64,000 nucleotides of DNA from contig OU452222.1 in the NCBI GenBank assembly GCA_911728455.2, positions 14,859,201-14,923,200 on the forward strand, written 5' to 3'. The stretch comes from Marthasterias glacialis (taxonomy: Eukaryota > Echinodermata > Asteroidea > Forcipulatida > Asteriidae). The notes below the pieces were generated by a model, which was not told the DNA's origin, made no database searches, and saw only the letters and a program-made list of their open reading frames with translations. Position numbers and translations under genes: made by a program. The number at the start of each line of letters is the position of its first letter. The stretch's first letter is position 1. Below, piece after piece: positions 50,172 through 60,801 of the stretch.

Positions 50172-50198
50172 AGTTTTCGTCTCACTGAGACGAAAACT
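50172..50198. repeat. 27-bp near-perfect palindrome
   Basis: A 13-base arm AGTTTTCGTCTCA is followed by a single C and then its exact reverse complement. It is isolated in otherwise AT-rich DNA. It could be a terminal piece of a MITE or a symmetric binding site; I recognise no specific family. Confidence 0.85.
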
Positions 50199-51192
50199 AA
50201 TTTTGAGAATTAATTACTTTATTAAATAAGAATGATAACACTTTATGCTGAACTTTTTGAAGGAAACTTTTCTTCCATCATTATCTTTATACCATGTAAG
50301 GTATATGTAAATCTGTGCACATTTATGTTTTTCTTCTTTACCATCTTTGACCTGGGCTTTATTTAAATTGTCTGAGAAGATTAAGGCTGTCCCGATTCCC
50401 ACTACAGAGGGCGCTCTAGACACTTACATCAATTTTTACAAGTGCCCGGATTGCGGCCAAGGTTGCAGTTGAAATTACTTATTATTAAGCACAAGGGAAA
50501 TGGGTAAATATTATTTTAAATGTTTTTATAGTAACTAAGTAGTAACTCGTGTGTGCTGGGCTGACGGATTAGGAATTGTAGAGTGGCTGCTCGGTCCGGA
50601 GGGGAGCTAAAGATAGCGAAAATTTGTGCACCAAACTAACTGCTAACGCATGCACTTTACTCTGTACCAAAGATTATAGAGCACCGTAGGCGCAAGATGG
50701 GGAACTGGGCCTTTATCTACTGTTGGAAAGTGAAATACGCATGGGTGCCATTTCGGCAAGTGAATGTCTGTGTTTCCCATTGATAGCAATTGTCCTTGTC
50801 TACACTGGTCCACACGTATCAGTGTTGGGCTAAAATGCCGTATCCGGCTGTCACTTTATATCCTAGTTGCGATAATCGTAACCCTCCATCCTCCCGACGG
50901 TCGGAGACCGGAGGGTTACGAGATAAGACTGATATTATCGGTGTAACTAGCAGTTTTGACCAGTTTTTGCCAGACTCGTGATCAGATTCGTCCTTTTTTT
51001 TCCACTTTCCAAAATCATGACAGACATTCTAAACACATGGAGTTGATCTTTATTGTATGACAACGTCATCTGGAACCCTTAAAACAACATCATGAAAATA
51101 TTTGGCAGAAAAAACGACAAAAACTTACCAAAAGACTGACCGAATATATCCATAATCCATAGCGGGGCCAACTAGTGATTTTGAACGTCGCA
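50199..51192. other. Low-copy DNA with a small hairpin
   Basis: No gene is supported. A hairpin with 11-bp perfect outer arms lies at 50877-50887 and 50910-50920 (CGTAACCCTCC and its complement), with a partly complementary interior. CAGAGGGCGCTCTAG lies at 50404. TTGGAAAGTG (about 50724) faces an inverted CACTTTCCAA (about 51002), possibly the ends of a ~280-bp element. The longest open frames are about 60-70 codons and unremarkable. Confidence 0.4.
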
Positions 51193-51217
51193 CTTGCTTG
51201 GCAACAACCAATCAGCG
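51193..51217 (+). promoter_or_regulatory. X-box-like plus CCAAT-box cluster
   Basis: CTTGCTTGGCAAC (51192-51204) resembles an imperfect RFX X-box, with a perfect GGCAAC half. It is followed by AACCAATCAGCG (51206-51217), a strong NF-Y-type CCAAT box. This spacing is seen in many metazoan promoters. No open frame downstream on either strand looks like a gene, so this may belong to an unseen transcript or be chance. Confidence 0.3.
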
Positions 51218-51262
51218 TGACCCAACCAAACACGCATCTGGACGAGCCATGGCTGTCGTATG

Positions 51263-51394
51263 CGTATCGGCCATTCCAGCTTGCAAACTCACCGCCTGTG
51301 TGTGTACATAGCCTGCATCCTGCGCACTCGGTCCGGGGGGGATCGGTGCTTACACACACAGGCGGTGAGTTTGCAAGCTGGAATGGCCGATACG
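51263..51394. repeat. Perfect 44-bp inverted repeat with 44-nt loop
   Basis: Left arm 51263-51306 (starts CGTATCGGCCATTCC) is the exact reverse complement of right arm 51351-51394. The loop (51307-51350) includes a G7 run and no complementarity to the arms. Homology stops at once on both sides. As both arms are perfect, the inversion is recent or maintained. Open frames on the two strands share the peptide HTGGEFASWNGRY only because of this symmetry. Confidence 0.95.
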
Positions 51395-51769
51395 TAGGCG
51401 ATTTGCAGCAATTCTGTTGAGTTTTTGTCGTAATTATGACTATTTTTTAACAAATTAGTTAAAAAACCGCTTCGTCAGATTGCCCACATATATTACGGAC
51501 TGGGGCGCTGGTACGACCGATAATGCCAAAATCTCAAAAAAGGAGTACAGCACCCCAGTTACTGGGTCTAGTATGGTCTAACCACTCATAATCATCTTGA
51601 ATTTGAAACTTCACAACATCATGGTGGTAAGCAAACTTTAGTGCGTTTCTCATTTATTCTTTTGCCTTGGCCAAACCTCACCCAAACCAACAGTTTCTTG
51701 TCAGCTGCTGCATAATGCCGTAATTTAAATGTTTTCCTACATGAAATGCTGTTATAGAGCCCTTGTTTA
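51395..51769. other. Low-copy spacer
   Basis: AT-rich DNA between the inverted repeat and the repeat-Y cluster. I see no open frame or repeat that I can support. Confidence 0.4.
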
Positions 51770-53240
51770 GGGATTCCAACAGTATCACACTTGTACAGAT
51801 TGTTACATGTTACGGTAGATATGGCAGTTCTAAACTCTTGTTTTCACTCTCTGACAGCTCTGTGTACAAAAATCCCATTGAACAAGCATTTGAAGGGCAT
51901 TTAGAGCATTTAGACTACTGGTTACTTCTTTCTGGCCCCATTGTTTCTGGAGTTATGAACCTGGAGGCTGCCGAATTAGGGGGATCATGTTTTTTCCTTT
52001 TCTGTTCAGCACTCTTGCTGGGCCATTGTTCACATACACACACAACCCCGAATTTATTGGAAGTCCCGGGTTTGGCCTCCTTCTCTGGCCCCTGATATCC
52101 TTCCTGTTTATCCCACAAACCTATATATTGCACAATGCCAGAGAGCACTTGAGCACTAAGGACTTTCCAACAGCGTCAAACTTGTCCAGATCTTTCCAAG
52201 ATTAGTGTAGATATGGCTGTTGTTAACTCTGGTTTTCACTCTCTGACAGCTCTTTGAATGAAAGTCCCTTTGAACATACATTTGAAAGGCATTCAGAGCA
52301 TCATCCGTTACTCTTCATTTCAGGGCAGAAGATGCTGCTGGATGGCAGAGAAAGCTTGATTTCCTGATGCAAGACTCCTAGAGCTAACTGCGATAAAAAC
52401 AATTTTTTTACAACCAATAATTGTGGAATTATGGATCAGGAGGCTGCCAACTTCGTTTAGGGGTTGTTTTTTTATATTTTTTTTAATTCTGTCTAGGCCA
52501 TTGTTCGCAGCCAATGTGGATGTCTTCCCTTTCTGGCCCACGATATTCTCCCTGTTTATCCCTCAATCCTATACTGCACATTGCCAGAGAGCCTTGGGTA
52601 GGACTTTCCAACAGTGTCACACTTGTCCAGATCCTTACAACATTAGAGAAGATATTGCCATTCTTAAAGTCTTGTTTTCACTCTCTGACAGCTCTGTGTA
52701 CAATAATCCCATTGAATATGTGTTTGATGGGCATTCGGAGCATCACTGCTAACCCGTCGTTCCCGGGTTGAAGATGACAGAGGTATTTGATTTGTGGATG
52801 CAAGGCTTCTGGAACTAACAGCAGGTAAAAACAACTTTTTTTAGAACCATTTTGTGAAGTTATGGATGGGGAGGCTGCTGACTTTTTATGGTACCAGTCT
52901 TTTTTTTGTTTCAATTCAGAATCCTGTCTGGGCCATTGTTCATGAACACACAGCCCCGTTAAAATTAGGAGTTCTTAGGTGTCCACTTTCCCTGGCCTCT
53001 GGGTTCCCCACTGTTTCTCCTTGAACCCTATTCTACACATTGTCTAACAGCCATTGAAAAGATCTTACCAACAGTGTCACACTTGTCCTGATCCTTATAA
53101 CATTGGGAAGATATTTTCATTCTAAAATGCTTGTTTTTACTCTCTGTCAGCTCTGTGTACAACACTCCCATTGAACATGTATTTGAAGGGCATATGGAGC
53201 ATTACTATAGAATCTTTATTTCTGGAGTTAGGAGCTAAAC
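51770..53240 (+). repeat. Repeat Y cluster: four degenerate tandem units (~390-460 bp)
   Basis: The anchor CCAACAGTGTCACACTTGTC recurs, with changes, at about 51777, 52168, 52608 and 53069. Each copy is followed about 70 bp later by CACTCTCTGACAGCTCTGTG, then by TCCCATTGAA and TTTGAAGGGCAT. Other shared blocks are GGGCCATTGTTC, CTGTTTATCCC and ATTGCACA/CACATTGC words. Frames are disrupted between units, so it is not a conserved exon array. A single related copy lies at 2640-2815. Confidence 0.85.
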
Positions 53241-53849
53241 AACAAAAATCTGTGACCCGCCCCTACCCCCCCCTAAAACCAAAATTTCAAAGTCGTTTTC
53301 GCTCTACCCAGTCAAGAGGGAATATCCCCCATTACCAGTGCTCTAATTAACAAGTCCGGATAAATGTTAGTTCAGGAACTATTCACAATTTTTTCGGCTG
53401 AAACTTTTAGGCTTAAAAAACACAACTTTTACAGTAACCCAGAAAAAAAGTAGGAGTTTTGGACCAAAATGTCAAAGTCGTTTTTGCTCTACCATGTCAA
53501 GAGGGAATATCCCCCATTACCAGTGCTCTAATTTGCAAGTCCGGAAAAGCGTTAGTTCGGGAAATATCCACCTTTTTTCGGTTGAAAGTTTTAGGGTCAA
53601 AAAGCACAAATTTTACAGTACCCCACTAAAGAAAATTTGACTTTTGGACCAAAATTTCAAAGTAATTTTTGCTTTACCATGTCAAGAGGGAATATCCCCC
53701 AGTACCAGTGCTCTAATTAGCAAGTCCGGATGAGTGTTAGTTCGGGAAATATCCACCATTTTTTGGCTGAAACTTTCAGGGTCAAAAAGCACAAATTTTA
53801 CAATACACCCTTAAAAGCAATTGGAGTTTTGGACCAAAATGTCAAGTCG

Positions 53850-54590
53850 TTTTTGCTCTACCATGTCAGGAGGGAATATCCCCCAGTACCAGTGCTCTAA
53901 TTTGCAGGTCCGGATAAGCCTTAGTTCGGGAAATATCCACATTTTTTTTGGCTGAAACTTTTAGGGTCAATAAGCACAAATTTGACAGTACCCCCCTAAA
54001 GAAAATTTGAGTTTTGGACCAAAATGTCAAAGTCGATTTTGCTCTACCATGTCAAGAGGGAATATCCCCCATTACCAGTGCTCTAATTTGCAAGTCCGGA
54101 AAAGCGTTAGTTCGGGAAATAGCCACCTTTTTTCGGTTGAAAGTTTTAGGGTCAAAAAGCACAAATTTTACAGTACCCCACTAAAGAAAATTTGACTACT
54201 GGACCAAAATTTCAAAGTCATTTTTGCTTTACCATGTCAAGAGGGAATATCCCCCATCACCAGTGCTCTAATTAGCAAGTCCTGATGAAAGTTAGTTCAG
54301 GAAATATCGACCATTTTTCGGCTGAAACTTTCAGGGTCAAAAAGCACAAATTTTACAGTATCCCCCCCAAAAGAATTGTAGTTTTGGACCAAAATTTCCA
54401 AGTCGTTTTTGCTCTACCATATCAAGAGGGAATATCCCCCAGTACCAGTGCTCTGATTTGCAAGTCCGGATGACATAAGTTCGGGAAACATCCACAAGTT
54501 TTGGGGTTGAAAGTTTTACAGTCAAAAAGCACATATTTTTTAATACCCCCCTAAAAAAAATTGTAGTTTTGGACCAAAATGTCAAAGTCG
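53850..54590 (+). repeat. Four-unit higher-order repeat in array C, event 1 copy 1 (~740 bp)
   Basis: The diagnostic series is CGGATAAGCCTTAGTTC, then TTTGACAGTACCCCCC, then GTCGATTTTGC with a GCCACC word, then GTCCTGATGAAAGTTAGTT, then GTATCCCCCCCAAAAG. It recurs about 740 bp later. The block limits are approximate. Confidence 0.8.
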
Positions 54591-55330
54591 TTTTTGCTCT
54601 ACCATGTCAAGAGGGAATATCCCCCAGTACAAGTGCTCTAATTTGCAAGTCCGGATAAGCCTTAGTTCGGGAAATATCCACCATTTTTTTGGCTGAAACT
54701 TTTAGGGTCAATAAGCACAAATTTGACAGTACCCCCCTAAAGAAAATTTGAGTTTTGGACCAAAATGTCAAAGTCGATTTTGCTCTACCATGTCAAGAGG
54801 GAATACCCCATTACCAGTGCTCTAATTTGCAAGTCCGGAAAAGCGTTAGTTCGGGAAATAGCCACCTTTTTTCGGTTGAAAGTTTTAGGGTCAAAAAGCA
54901 AAAATTTTACAGTACCCCACTAAAGAAAATTTGACTTTTGGACCAAAATTTCAAAGTCATTTTTGCTTTACCATGTCAAGAGGGAATATCCCCCATCACC
55001 AGTGCTCTAATTAGCAAGTCCTGATGAAAGTTAGTTTGGGAAATATCGACCAATTTTCGGCTGAAACTTTTAGGGTCAAAAAGCACAAATTTTACAGTAT
55101 CCCCCCCAAAAGAATTGTAGTTTTGGACCAAAATTTCCAAGTCGTTTTTGCTCTACCATATCAAGAGGGAATATCCCCCAGTACCAGTGCTCTGATTTGC
55201 AAGTCCGGATGACGTAAGTTCGGGAAACATCCACAAGTTTTTGGGTTGAAAGTTTTACGGTCAAAAAGCACATATTTTTTAATACCCCCCTAAAAAAAAT
55301 TGTAGTTTTGGACCAAAATGTCAAAGTCGT
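54591..55330 (+). repeat. Four-unit higher-order repeat in array C, event 1 copy 2 (~740 bp)
   Basis: Same marker order as 53850-54590, with a 2-bp deletion (GAATACCCCATTACC near 54802) and scattered substitutions such as TTTGGGAAATATCGACCAA (55034). Confidence 0.8.
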
Positions 55331-55979
55331 TTTTGCTCTACCATGTCCGGAGGGAATATCCCCCAGTACCAGTGCTCTAATTTGCAAGTCCAGATGAGCG
55401 TTAGTTCGGGAAATATCCACCATTTTTCGGCTGAAACTTTTAGGGTGAAAAAGTACAAATTGTTACACTACCCCCCTAAAAAAAAATTGAGTTTTGGACC
55501 AAAATGTCAAAGTCGATTTTGCTCTACCGTGTCAAGAGGGAATATCCCCCAGTACCAGTGCTCTAATTTGCATGTCCGGATGAAAGTTAGTTTGGGAAAC
55601 ATCCACCAGTTTTGGGGCTAAAAGTTTTAGGGTCAAAAAGCACAAATTTTACAGTACCCCCCTAAAAAAATTTTGAGTTTTGGACCAAAATGTCCAGGTC
55701 ATTTTTGCTCTACCACGTCAAGAGGGAATATCCCCCAGTACCAGTGCTCTAGTTTGCAAGTCCGGATAAGCGTTAGTTTGGGAAATATCCACCTTTTTTC
55801 GGCTGAAACTTTTAGGGTCAAAAAGCACAAATTTGACAGTACCCCCCTAAAGAAAATTTGACTTTTGGACCAAAATGTCAAAGTAGTTTTTGCTTTACCA
55901 TGTCAAGAGGGAATATCCCCCAGTACCAGTGCTCTAATTTGCAAGTCCGGATAAGCGTTAGTTCGGGAAATATCCACCT

Positions 55980-56700
55980 TTTTTTGGCTGAAAGTTTTAG
56001 GGTCAAATAGCACAAATTTTACAGTATCTTCCTAAAAAAAATTTGACTTGTGGACCAAAATGTCAAAGTTGCTTTTGCTTTACCATGTCAAGAGGGAATA
56101 TCCCCAGTACTAGTGCTCTAATTTGCAAGTACTGATGAGCGTTACTTTGAGAAATATCCACCATTTTTCGGCTGAAACTTTTAGGGTCAAAAAGCACAAA
56201 TTTTACACTACCCCCCTAAAAAAAATTGAGTATTGGACTAAAATTTCAAAGTCGTTTTTGCTCTACCATGTCAGGAGGGGAATATCCCCCAGTACCAGTG
56301 CTCTAATTTGCAAATCCGGATATGCGTTTGTTCGGGATAAAATCACCTTTAGGGTCAAAAAACACAAATTTTACAGTACCCCACTAAAGAAAATTGGAGT
56401 TTTGGACCAAAACGTCAAAGTCGTTTTTGCTCTACCATGTCAAGAGGGAATATCCCCCAGTACCAGTGCTCTAATTTGCAAGTCCGGATAATTGTTAGTT
56501 CTGGAAATATCCATCGTTTTTCGGCTGAAAGTTTTAGGGTCAAAAGGCACAAATTTTACACTACCCCCCTAAAAAAAATGGAGTTTTGGACTAAAATTTC
56601 AAAGTCGTTTTTGCTTTACCATGTCAAGAGGGAATATCCCCCAGTACCAGTGCTCTTATTTGCAAGTCCGGATAAGCGTTAGTTCGGGAAATATCCACCT
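55980..56700 (+). repeat. Four-unit higher-order repeat in array C, event 2 copy 1 (~721 bp)
   Basis: Markers are AGTATCTTCCTAAAAAAA (56022), ATATCCCCAGTACTAGTG, GTACTGATGAGCGTTACTT, a unit shortened to GGGATAAAATCACCTTTAGG (56335) and CCAAAACGTC. All recur about 721 bp later in the same order. Confidence 0.82.
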
Positions 56701-57420
56701 TTTTTTGGCTGAAAGTTTTAGGGTCAAATAGCACAAATTTGACAGTATCTTCCTAAAAAAAAATTGAGTTTTAGACCAAAATGTCAAAGTTGCTTTTGCT
56801 TTACCATGTCAAGAGGGAATATCCCCAGTACTAGTGCTCTAATTTGCAAGTACTGATGAGCGTTACTTTGAAAAATATCCACCATTTTTCGGCTGAAACT
56901 TTTAGGGTCAAAAAGCACAAATTTTACACTACCCCCCTAAAAAAAAATTGAGTATTAGACTAAAATTTCAAAGTCGTTTTTGCTCTAACATGTCAGGAGG
57001 GGAATATCCCCCAGTACCAGTGCTCTAATTTGCAAATCCGGATAAGCGTTTGTTCGGGATAAAATCACCTTTAGGGTCAAAAAACACAAATTTTACAGTA
57101 CCCCACTAAAGAAAATTGGAGTTTTGGACCAAAACGTCGAAGTCGTTTTTGCTCTACCATGTCAAGAGGGAATATCCCCCAGTACCAGTGCTCTAATTTG
57201 CAAGTCCGGATAATTGTTAGTTCTGGAAATATCCATCGTTTTTCGGCTGAAAATTTTAGGGTCAAAAGGCACAAATTTTACACTACCCCCCTGAAAAAAA
57301 ATGGAGGTTTGGACTAAAATTTCAAAGTCGTTTTTGCTTTACCATGTCAAGAGGGAATATCCCCCAGTACCAGTGCTCTAATTTGCAAGTCCGGATAAGC
57401 GTTAGTTCAGGAAATATCCA
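56701..57420 (+). repeat. Four-unit higher-order repeat in array C, event 2 copy 2 (~720 bp)
   Basis: Same markers as 55980-56700, including the shortened unit (GGGATAAAATCACC at 57055). Few substitutions separate the copies. This event is independent of event 1 because the diagnostic variants differ. Confidence 0.82.
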
Positions 57421-58276
57421 CCATTTTTTTGCTGAAACTTTTAGGGTTAAAAAGCACAAATTTTACAGTACCCCCCTAAAAAAAATTGGAGTTTGGACCA
57501 AAATTTCAAAGTCGTGTTTGCTCTACCATGTCAAGAGGGAATATCCCCCAGTACCAGTGCTCTAATTTGCAAGTCCGGATAAGCGTTAGTTCGGGAAATA
57601 TCCACCTTTTTTTGGCTGAAATTTTTAGGGTCAAAAAGCACAAAATTTATAGTACCCCCTGAAGAAAATTAGATTTTTGGACCAAAATGTTAACGTCGTT
57701 TTTGCTCTATCATGTCAAGAAGGAATATCCCCCAATACCAGTGCTCTAAATTGTAAGTCCGGATGAGCGTTAGTTTGGGAAATAACCACCTTTTTTCGGC
57801 TGAAAGTTTTAGGGTCAAAAAGCACAAATTTTACAGTACCCCCTCAAGAAAATTTGATTTTTTTGACCAAAATGTTAAAGTCGTTTTTGCTCTACCATGT
57901 CAAGAGGGAATATCCCCCAGTACCAGTGCTCTAATTTGCAAGTCCGGATGAGCGGTAGTTCGGGAAATATCCACCTTTTTTTGGCTGAAACTTTTAGGGT
58001 ATAAAAGCACGAAAATTACAGTACCCCTTAAAAAAAAATTGGAGTTTTGGGCCAAAATTTCAAAGTCGTGTTTACTATACCATGTCCAGAGGGAATATCC
58101 CCCAGTACCAGTGCTCTAAATTGCAAGTCCGGATAAGCGTTAGTTCGGGAAATATCCACCTTTTTTTGGCTGAAACTTTTAGGGTATAAAAGCACGAAAA
58201 TTACAGTACCCCCCTAAAGAAAATTCAAGTTTTGGACCAAAATTTCAAAGTCCTTTTTGCTCTACCATGTCAGGAG

Positions 58277-59640
58277 AAATGTGGACTTTTTAAAAGCTTT
58301 TATGAATACTAGTACTTTTTAGTAGTAACTTCAATGTTTTTTGTAAACTATTTTTCTATTTACAACCTCCACGTCAGATTATCTCATAAAAATTAGTTAA
58401 CAGCATAACAAGAGCGCTGAAAAGAGGCTTGTTTAGGTTAAGTGAACATGTTTAATTTGTCAGAAGTGCCCTCGTAGAAATTTTTGTTACCCCTTTTGGC
58501 CCCCTAAAATTTTACCTGGTTTTGCCGCTGTTTTTTTTTTTACGAAAGCTGGTTGTTTTTAATTTCTGTTTTAGAAGTTAGTTTATCTTAGACCTTATGC
58601 ATCTGACGTCATGAGTCCCATAGTGTACAGAAGCGGCCTTAATGAGGTTAATAGGACCGCAAATTTACTGTTGGAAAATGTTTATGCAATATATTCTCTA
58701 TTGAAAATTGAATAAAATGAATGAACAAGAGAATGATACCTAAACCTTAATAATATTAGAAAAGAGGGGAGTGCAAGCTTGCTGTACCATACAATTTGTT
58801 GAATATTGCTTACGCTCTTTGAAGTTTTGACTTGGGAGTTTTGAGTTAGTTGATTACTATTTTCAAAAAACAATGAAATATGTTATGCAGCATCAAACGA
58901 GCGATGTAGCTGTTTTGACCTAAGTGCGAGGGTGTCCTTTCCTGTACTAAATGCTCATAGTATATATAGTGTAGTCATTTTTCTGAATTAAGGCGACACA
59001 CACAACATTCATTCATTCGTTCATTTTTCTTTTTTATTCCGCCTAAATATTTTGAGTTTCTTATCTAGCTTAAGAGGGGTGGGGTATTATATAGTAATTG
59101 AGTACAGTATTACCTCCATGCTATTCACTAAATACAGTGACTTATACCATACACAGTACACTAAACAGTAGGCCTACACATGATATGCCAAGACAAAAGA
59201 AAGACCAACAAAATCGTTGTGTACTGCACTGATCTCTGCTAAAGAATTCCGCCATCTTTTGCGCTTGCATTTCATCGAAAATTCATAAAAACCTTGGCTT
59301 TTTCATACTTAAAAATGTATGTGCAGAATACTTTAAGTAATTTTAAAATTTACATTCATACCATATGATCAGTCGATGGTGTTGTCACTTGGACACACAG
59401 TTTACGTTTGTTGTTGTGTTTCATGACCGTGGCCTGCTAAATGCTGATGTCGGATTGGACAATTCACACCACATGATCAGATTGACTCGGAGCGGTTTTT
59501 TAACCGACTAAAATGAACAAAATAGTGCGCTCTTTCAAGTTGAAATGCGGAAATGCAAGAGGAAATGTGGAGAACATGTAGCTAAGACTGTTGAACAAAT
59601 TTAGTCCCGCGATTGCCAGAGTGAAACTAAAGAGTTTGGG
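58277..59640. other. Low-copy DNA after array C, no supported gene
   Basis: AT-rich sequence with no convincing open frame. It holds the second copy of dispersed repeat X (listed separately), an ATTCATTCATTCGTTCATT run at about 59006 and the word AGTAGGCCTACAC at about 59167. Confidence 0.45.
58451..58545 (+). repeat. Dispersed repeat X, copy 2
   Basis: This copy matches 21-110 through CAGAAGTGCCC, CCCCTTTTGGCCCCCTAAAA and GCCGCTG in the same order and strand. The copies differ by several small indels, so they are not a recent duplication. Confidence 0.55.
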
Positions 59641-60291
59641 GGTTCAGCTGAAACGGACTAATTATTTTCTCAGAATTGCCAGAATCTTTTTTTTTTTTTT
59701 TTTAGAGTATAGCTGGCACAAAGAAACCTTGACTAAACAATGCCAAGAGAGCAAAGAATGTCTTTGAAGCAATGGGATTGTATTAATTTTTTATGAAAAA
59801 TTACCATAATACAATATACAGGCACAGTTAGTTACAAACTTTGGCCATGAGCTACATAATTATGGCTGAAGGCTGGATACTCAGCTCACTTCGGGCTTGC
59901 CTCCATTGAGCTGGAATACAAGAAATGAACACTGATTGAATTCTCTCGATATCTCATAATCCTTTTCTCGGAGCCTATTACTCAATAATCCCAATTATGG
60001 GTGAAAATCAGCAAAATATTCAGCACCATCTGTCCTTTTTGTGTTTGTGGAATGAGGTGTGCATGCGCTGTGCACGATGTGGAATGTAATGTCCGGGAGA
60101 CATTCACTTCATCCGTTTTCTTGTACGGTTGGTTTGTATACACATCATTCAGCATTAACTGGTTAAAAGACATCAGGTTTAAAACATGGCTTTGGAGCAT
60201 TACTTTGAGTAAAATTCAGTAGTTTGAAAAGTACCATCTTAGTTGTATCTAACACTAATGCTATTGGGCTTGTTTTTGTTCCCGTCTACAG

Positions 60292-60379
60292 GCATGCCAG
60301 TCTAAAGGGAACAGGTAGATGTCTGAAACCAAAATATCATCATGCCATCTGGCTTAATACCTGCCTTCACTTTAACCAG
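60292..60379 (+). other. Exon-like module, copy 1 (88 nt)
   Basis: A pyrimidine-rich tract ending CCCGTCTACAG precedes it and CAG|GTAAATT follows, so both splice consensuses are present. One frame is open throughout and reads HASLKGTGRCLKPKYHHAIW, then LNTCLHFNQ. I recognise no domain. Copies at 60705-60801 and 63391-63491 have indels and stops or lack the acceptor, so this may be a single surviving exon, a pseudoexon or chance in a duplicated non-coding segment. Confidence 0.3.
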
Positions 60380-60457
60380 GTAAATTTGTTGACAAGCAGT
60401 TACCCCCCAAAGAAAAAAAACAGATACATGTAATTCATTTAAAAACATGGTCCCTGG

Positions 60458-60499
60458 CCCCCCCCCCCCCACAAAATCAAAGGCCCCCCCCCCCCCCCC
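60458..60499. repeat. Paired C tracts (13 and 16)
   Basis: C13 (60458-60470) and C16 (60484-60499) are separated by an A-rich spacer. The minus strand is G-rich and could form a quadruplex. The tract follows ACAGATACATG...CCCTGG, as does the C tract at 63129, so it belongs to the duplicated unit. Confidence 0.85.
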
Positions 60500-60704
60500 G
60501 ATAAAAAAAAACCCATTATGCTGAACAAAACTCCAAATTACTTTCCAACAGTTTCTTAAAACAGATGTATTCTTTTACAAAAGTATTTTCACATGTCACA
60601 TTTAAAACACGTTTTTGGAACACTACTTTCAGTAAAATTCATTCAGTTTAAGTTAAATTGTATTATGATCTTGTATGTATCTAACAATACTGTTTTTGGT
60701 TTTT

Positions 60705-60801
60705 GTTTAAATCAAAAGAAATCTACCAGTCAACAAGTAGATGTCTGAGACCCAACTATCATCATGCAGTCTGGCTTAAAACCTGCCTTCACTACAACCA
60801 G
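60705..60801 (+). pseudogene. Exon-like module, copy 2 (acceptor lost)
   Basis: It shares AAGTAGATGTCTGAGACC, ATCATCATGCAGTCTGGCTT and the CCAGGTAAATTTATTG donor with the other copies. The acceptor and first bases are deleted (TTTGTTTAAATCAAAAG instead of a CAG junction). The frame of copy 1 is not kept. Confidence 0.3.

Larger units (their letters stand above)
53265..58276 (+). repeat. Satellite array C: ~184-bp unit, ~27 copies
   Basis: GTCAAGAGGGAATATCCCCC recurs about every 180-187 bp. Each unit also has CAGTGCTCTAATTTGCAAGTC, GTTAGTTCGGGAAATATCC, GGCTGAAACTTTTAGGGTC, AAGCACAAATTTTACAGTA, a C5-C7 tract with an A run, and TTTTGGACCAAAATGTC. Copies differ noticeably more than in array A and include small indels. 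Four-unit higher-order repeats are present. Open frames of up to 122 codons are by-products of the repeat. Array C ends inside a unit at 58276 (TGTCAGGAG). Confidence 0.95.

Noticed and set aside
51090-51420. Opposite-strand frames sharing HTGGEFASWNGRY as a pair of related genes
   Set aside because: The shared peptide is the direct result of the perfect 44-bp inverted repeat being read on both strands.
51763-52752. Exon array encoding repeated FSLSDSSVY...NPIE peptides
   Set aside because: Only two of the four copies keep this frame; the others have shifts and stops. The similarity follows from the nucleotide repeat.
55076-55423. 115-codon minus-strand and 122-codon plus-strand frames in array C
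   Set aside because: Their sequences repeat the same motifs with the ~184-bp period and are broken in neighbouring units.
53265-58276. Array C as a diverged relative of array A
   Set aside because: Both contain GACCAAAATG, but I see no other collinear similarity; the shared word is too short to infer common descent.
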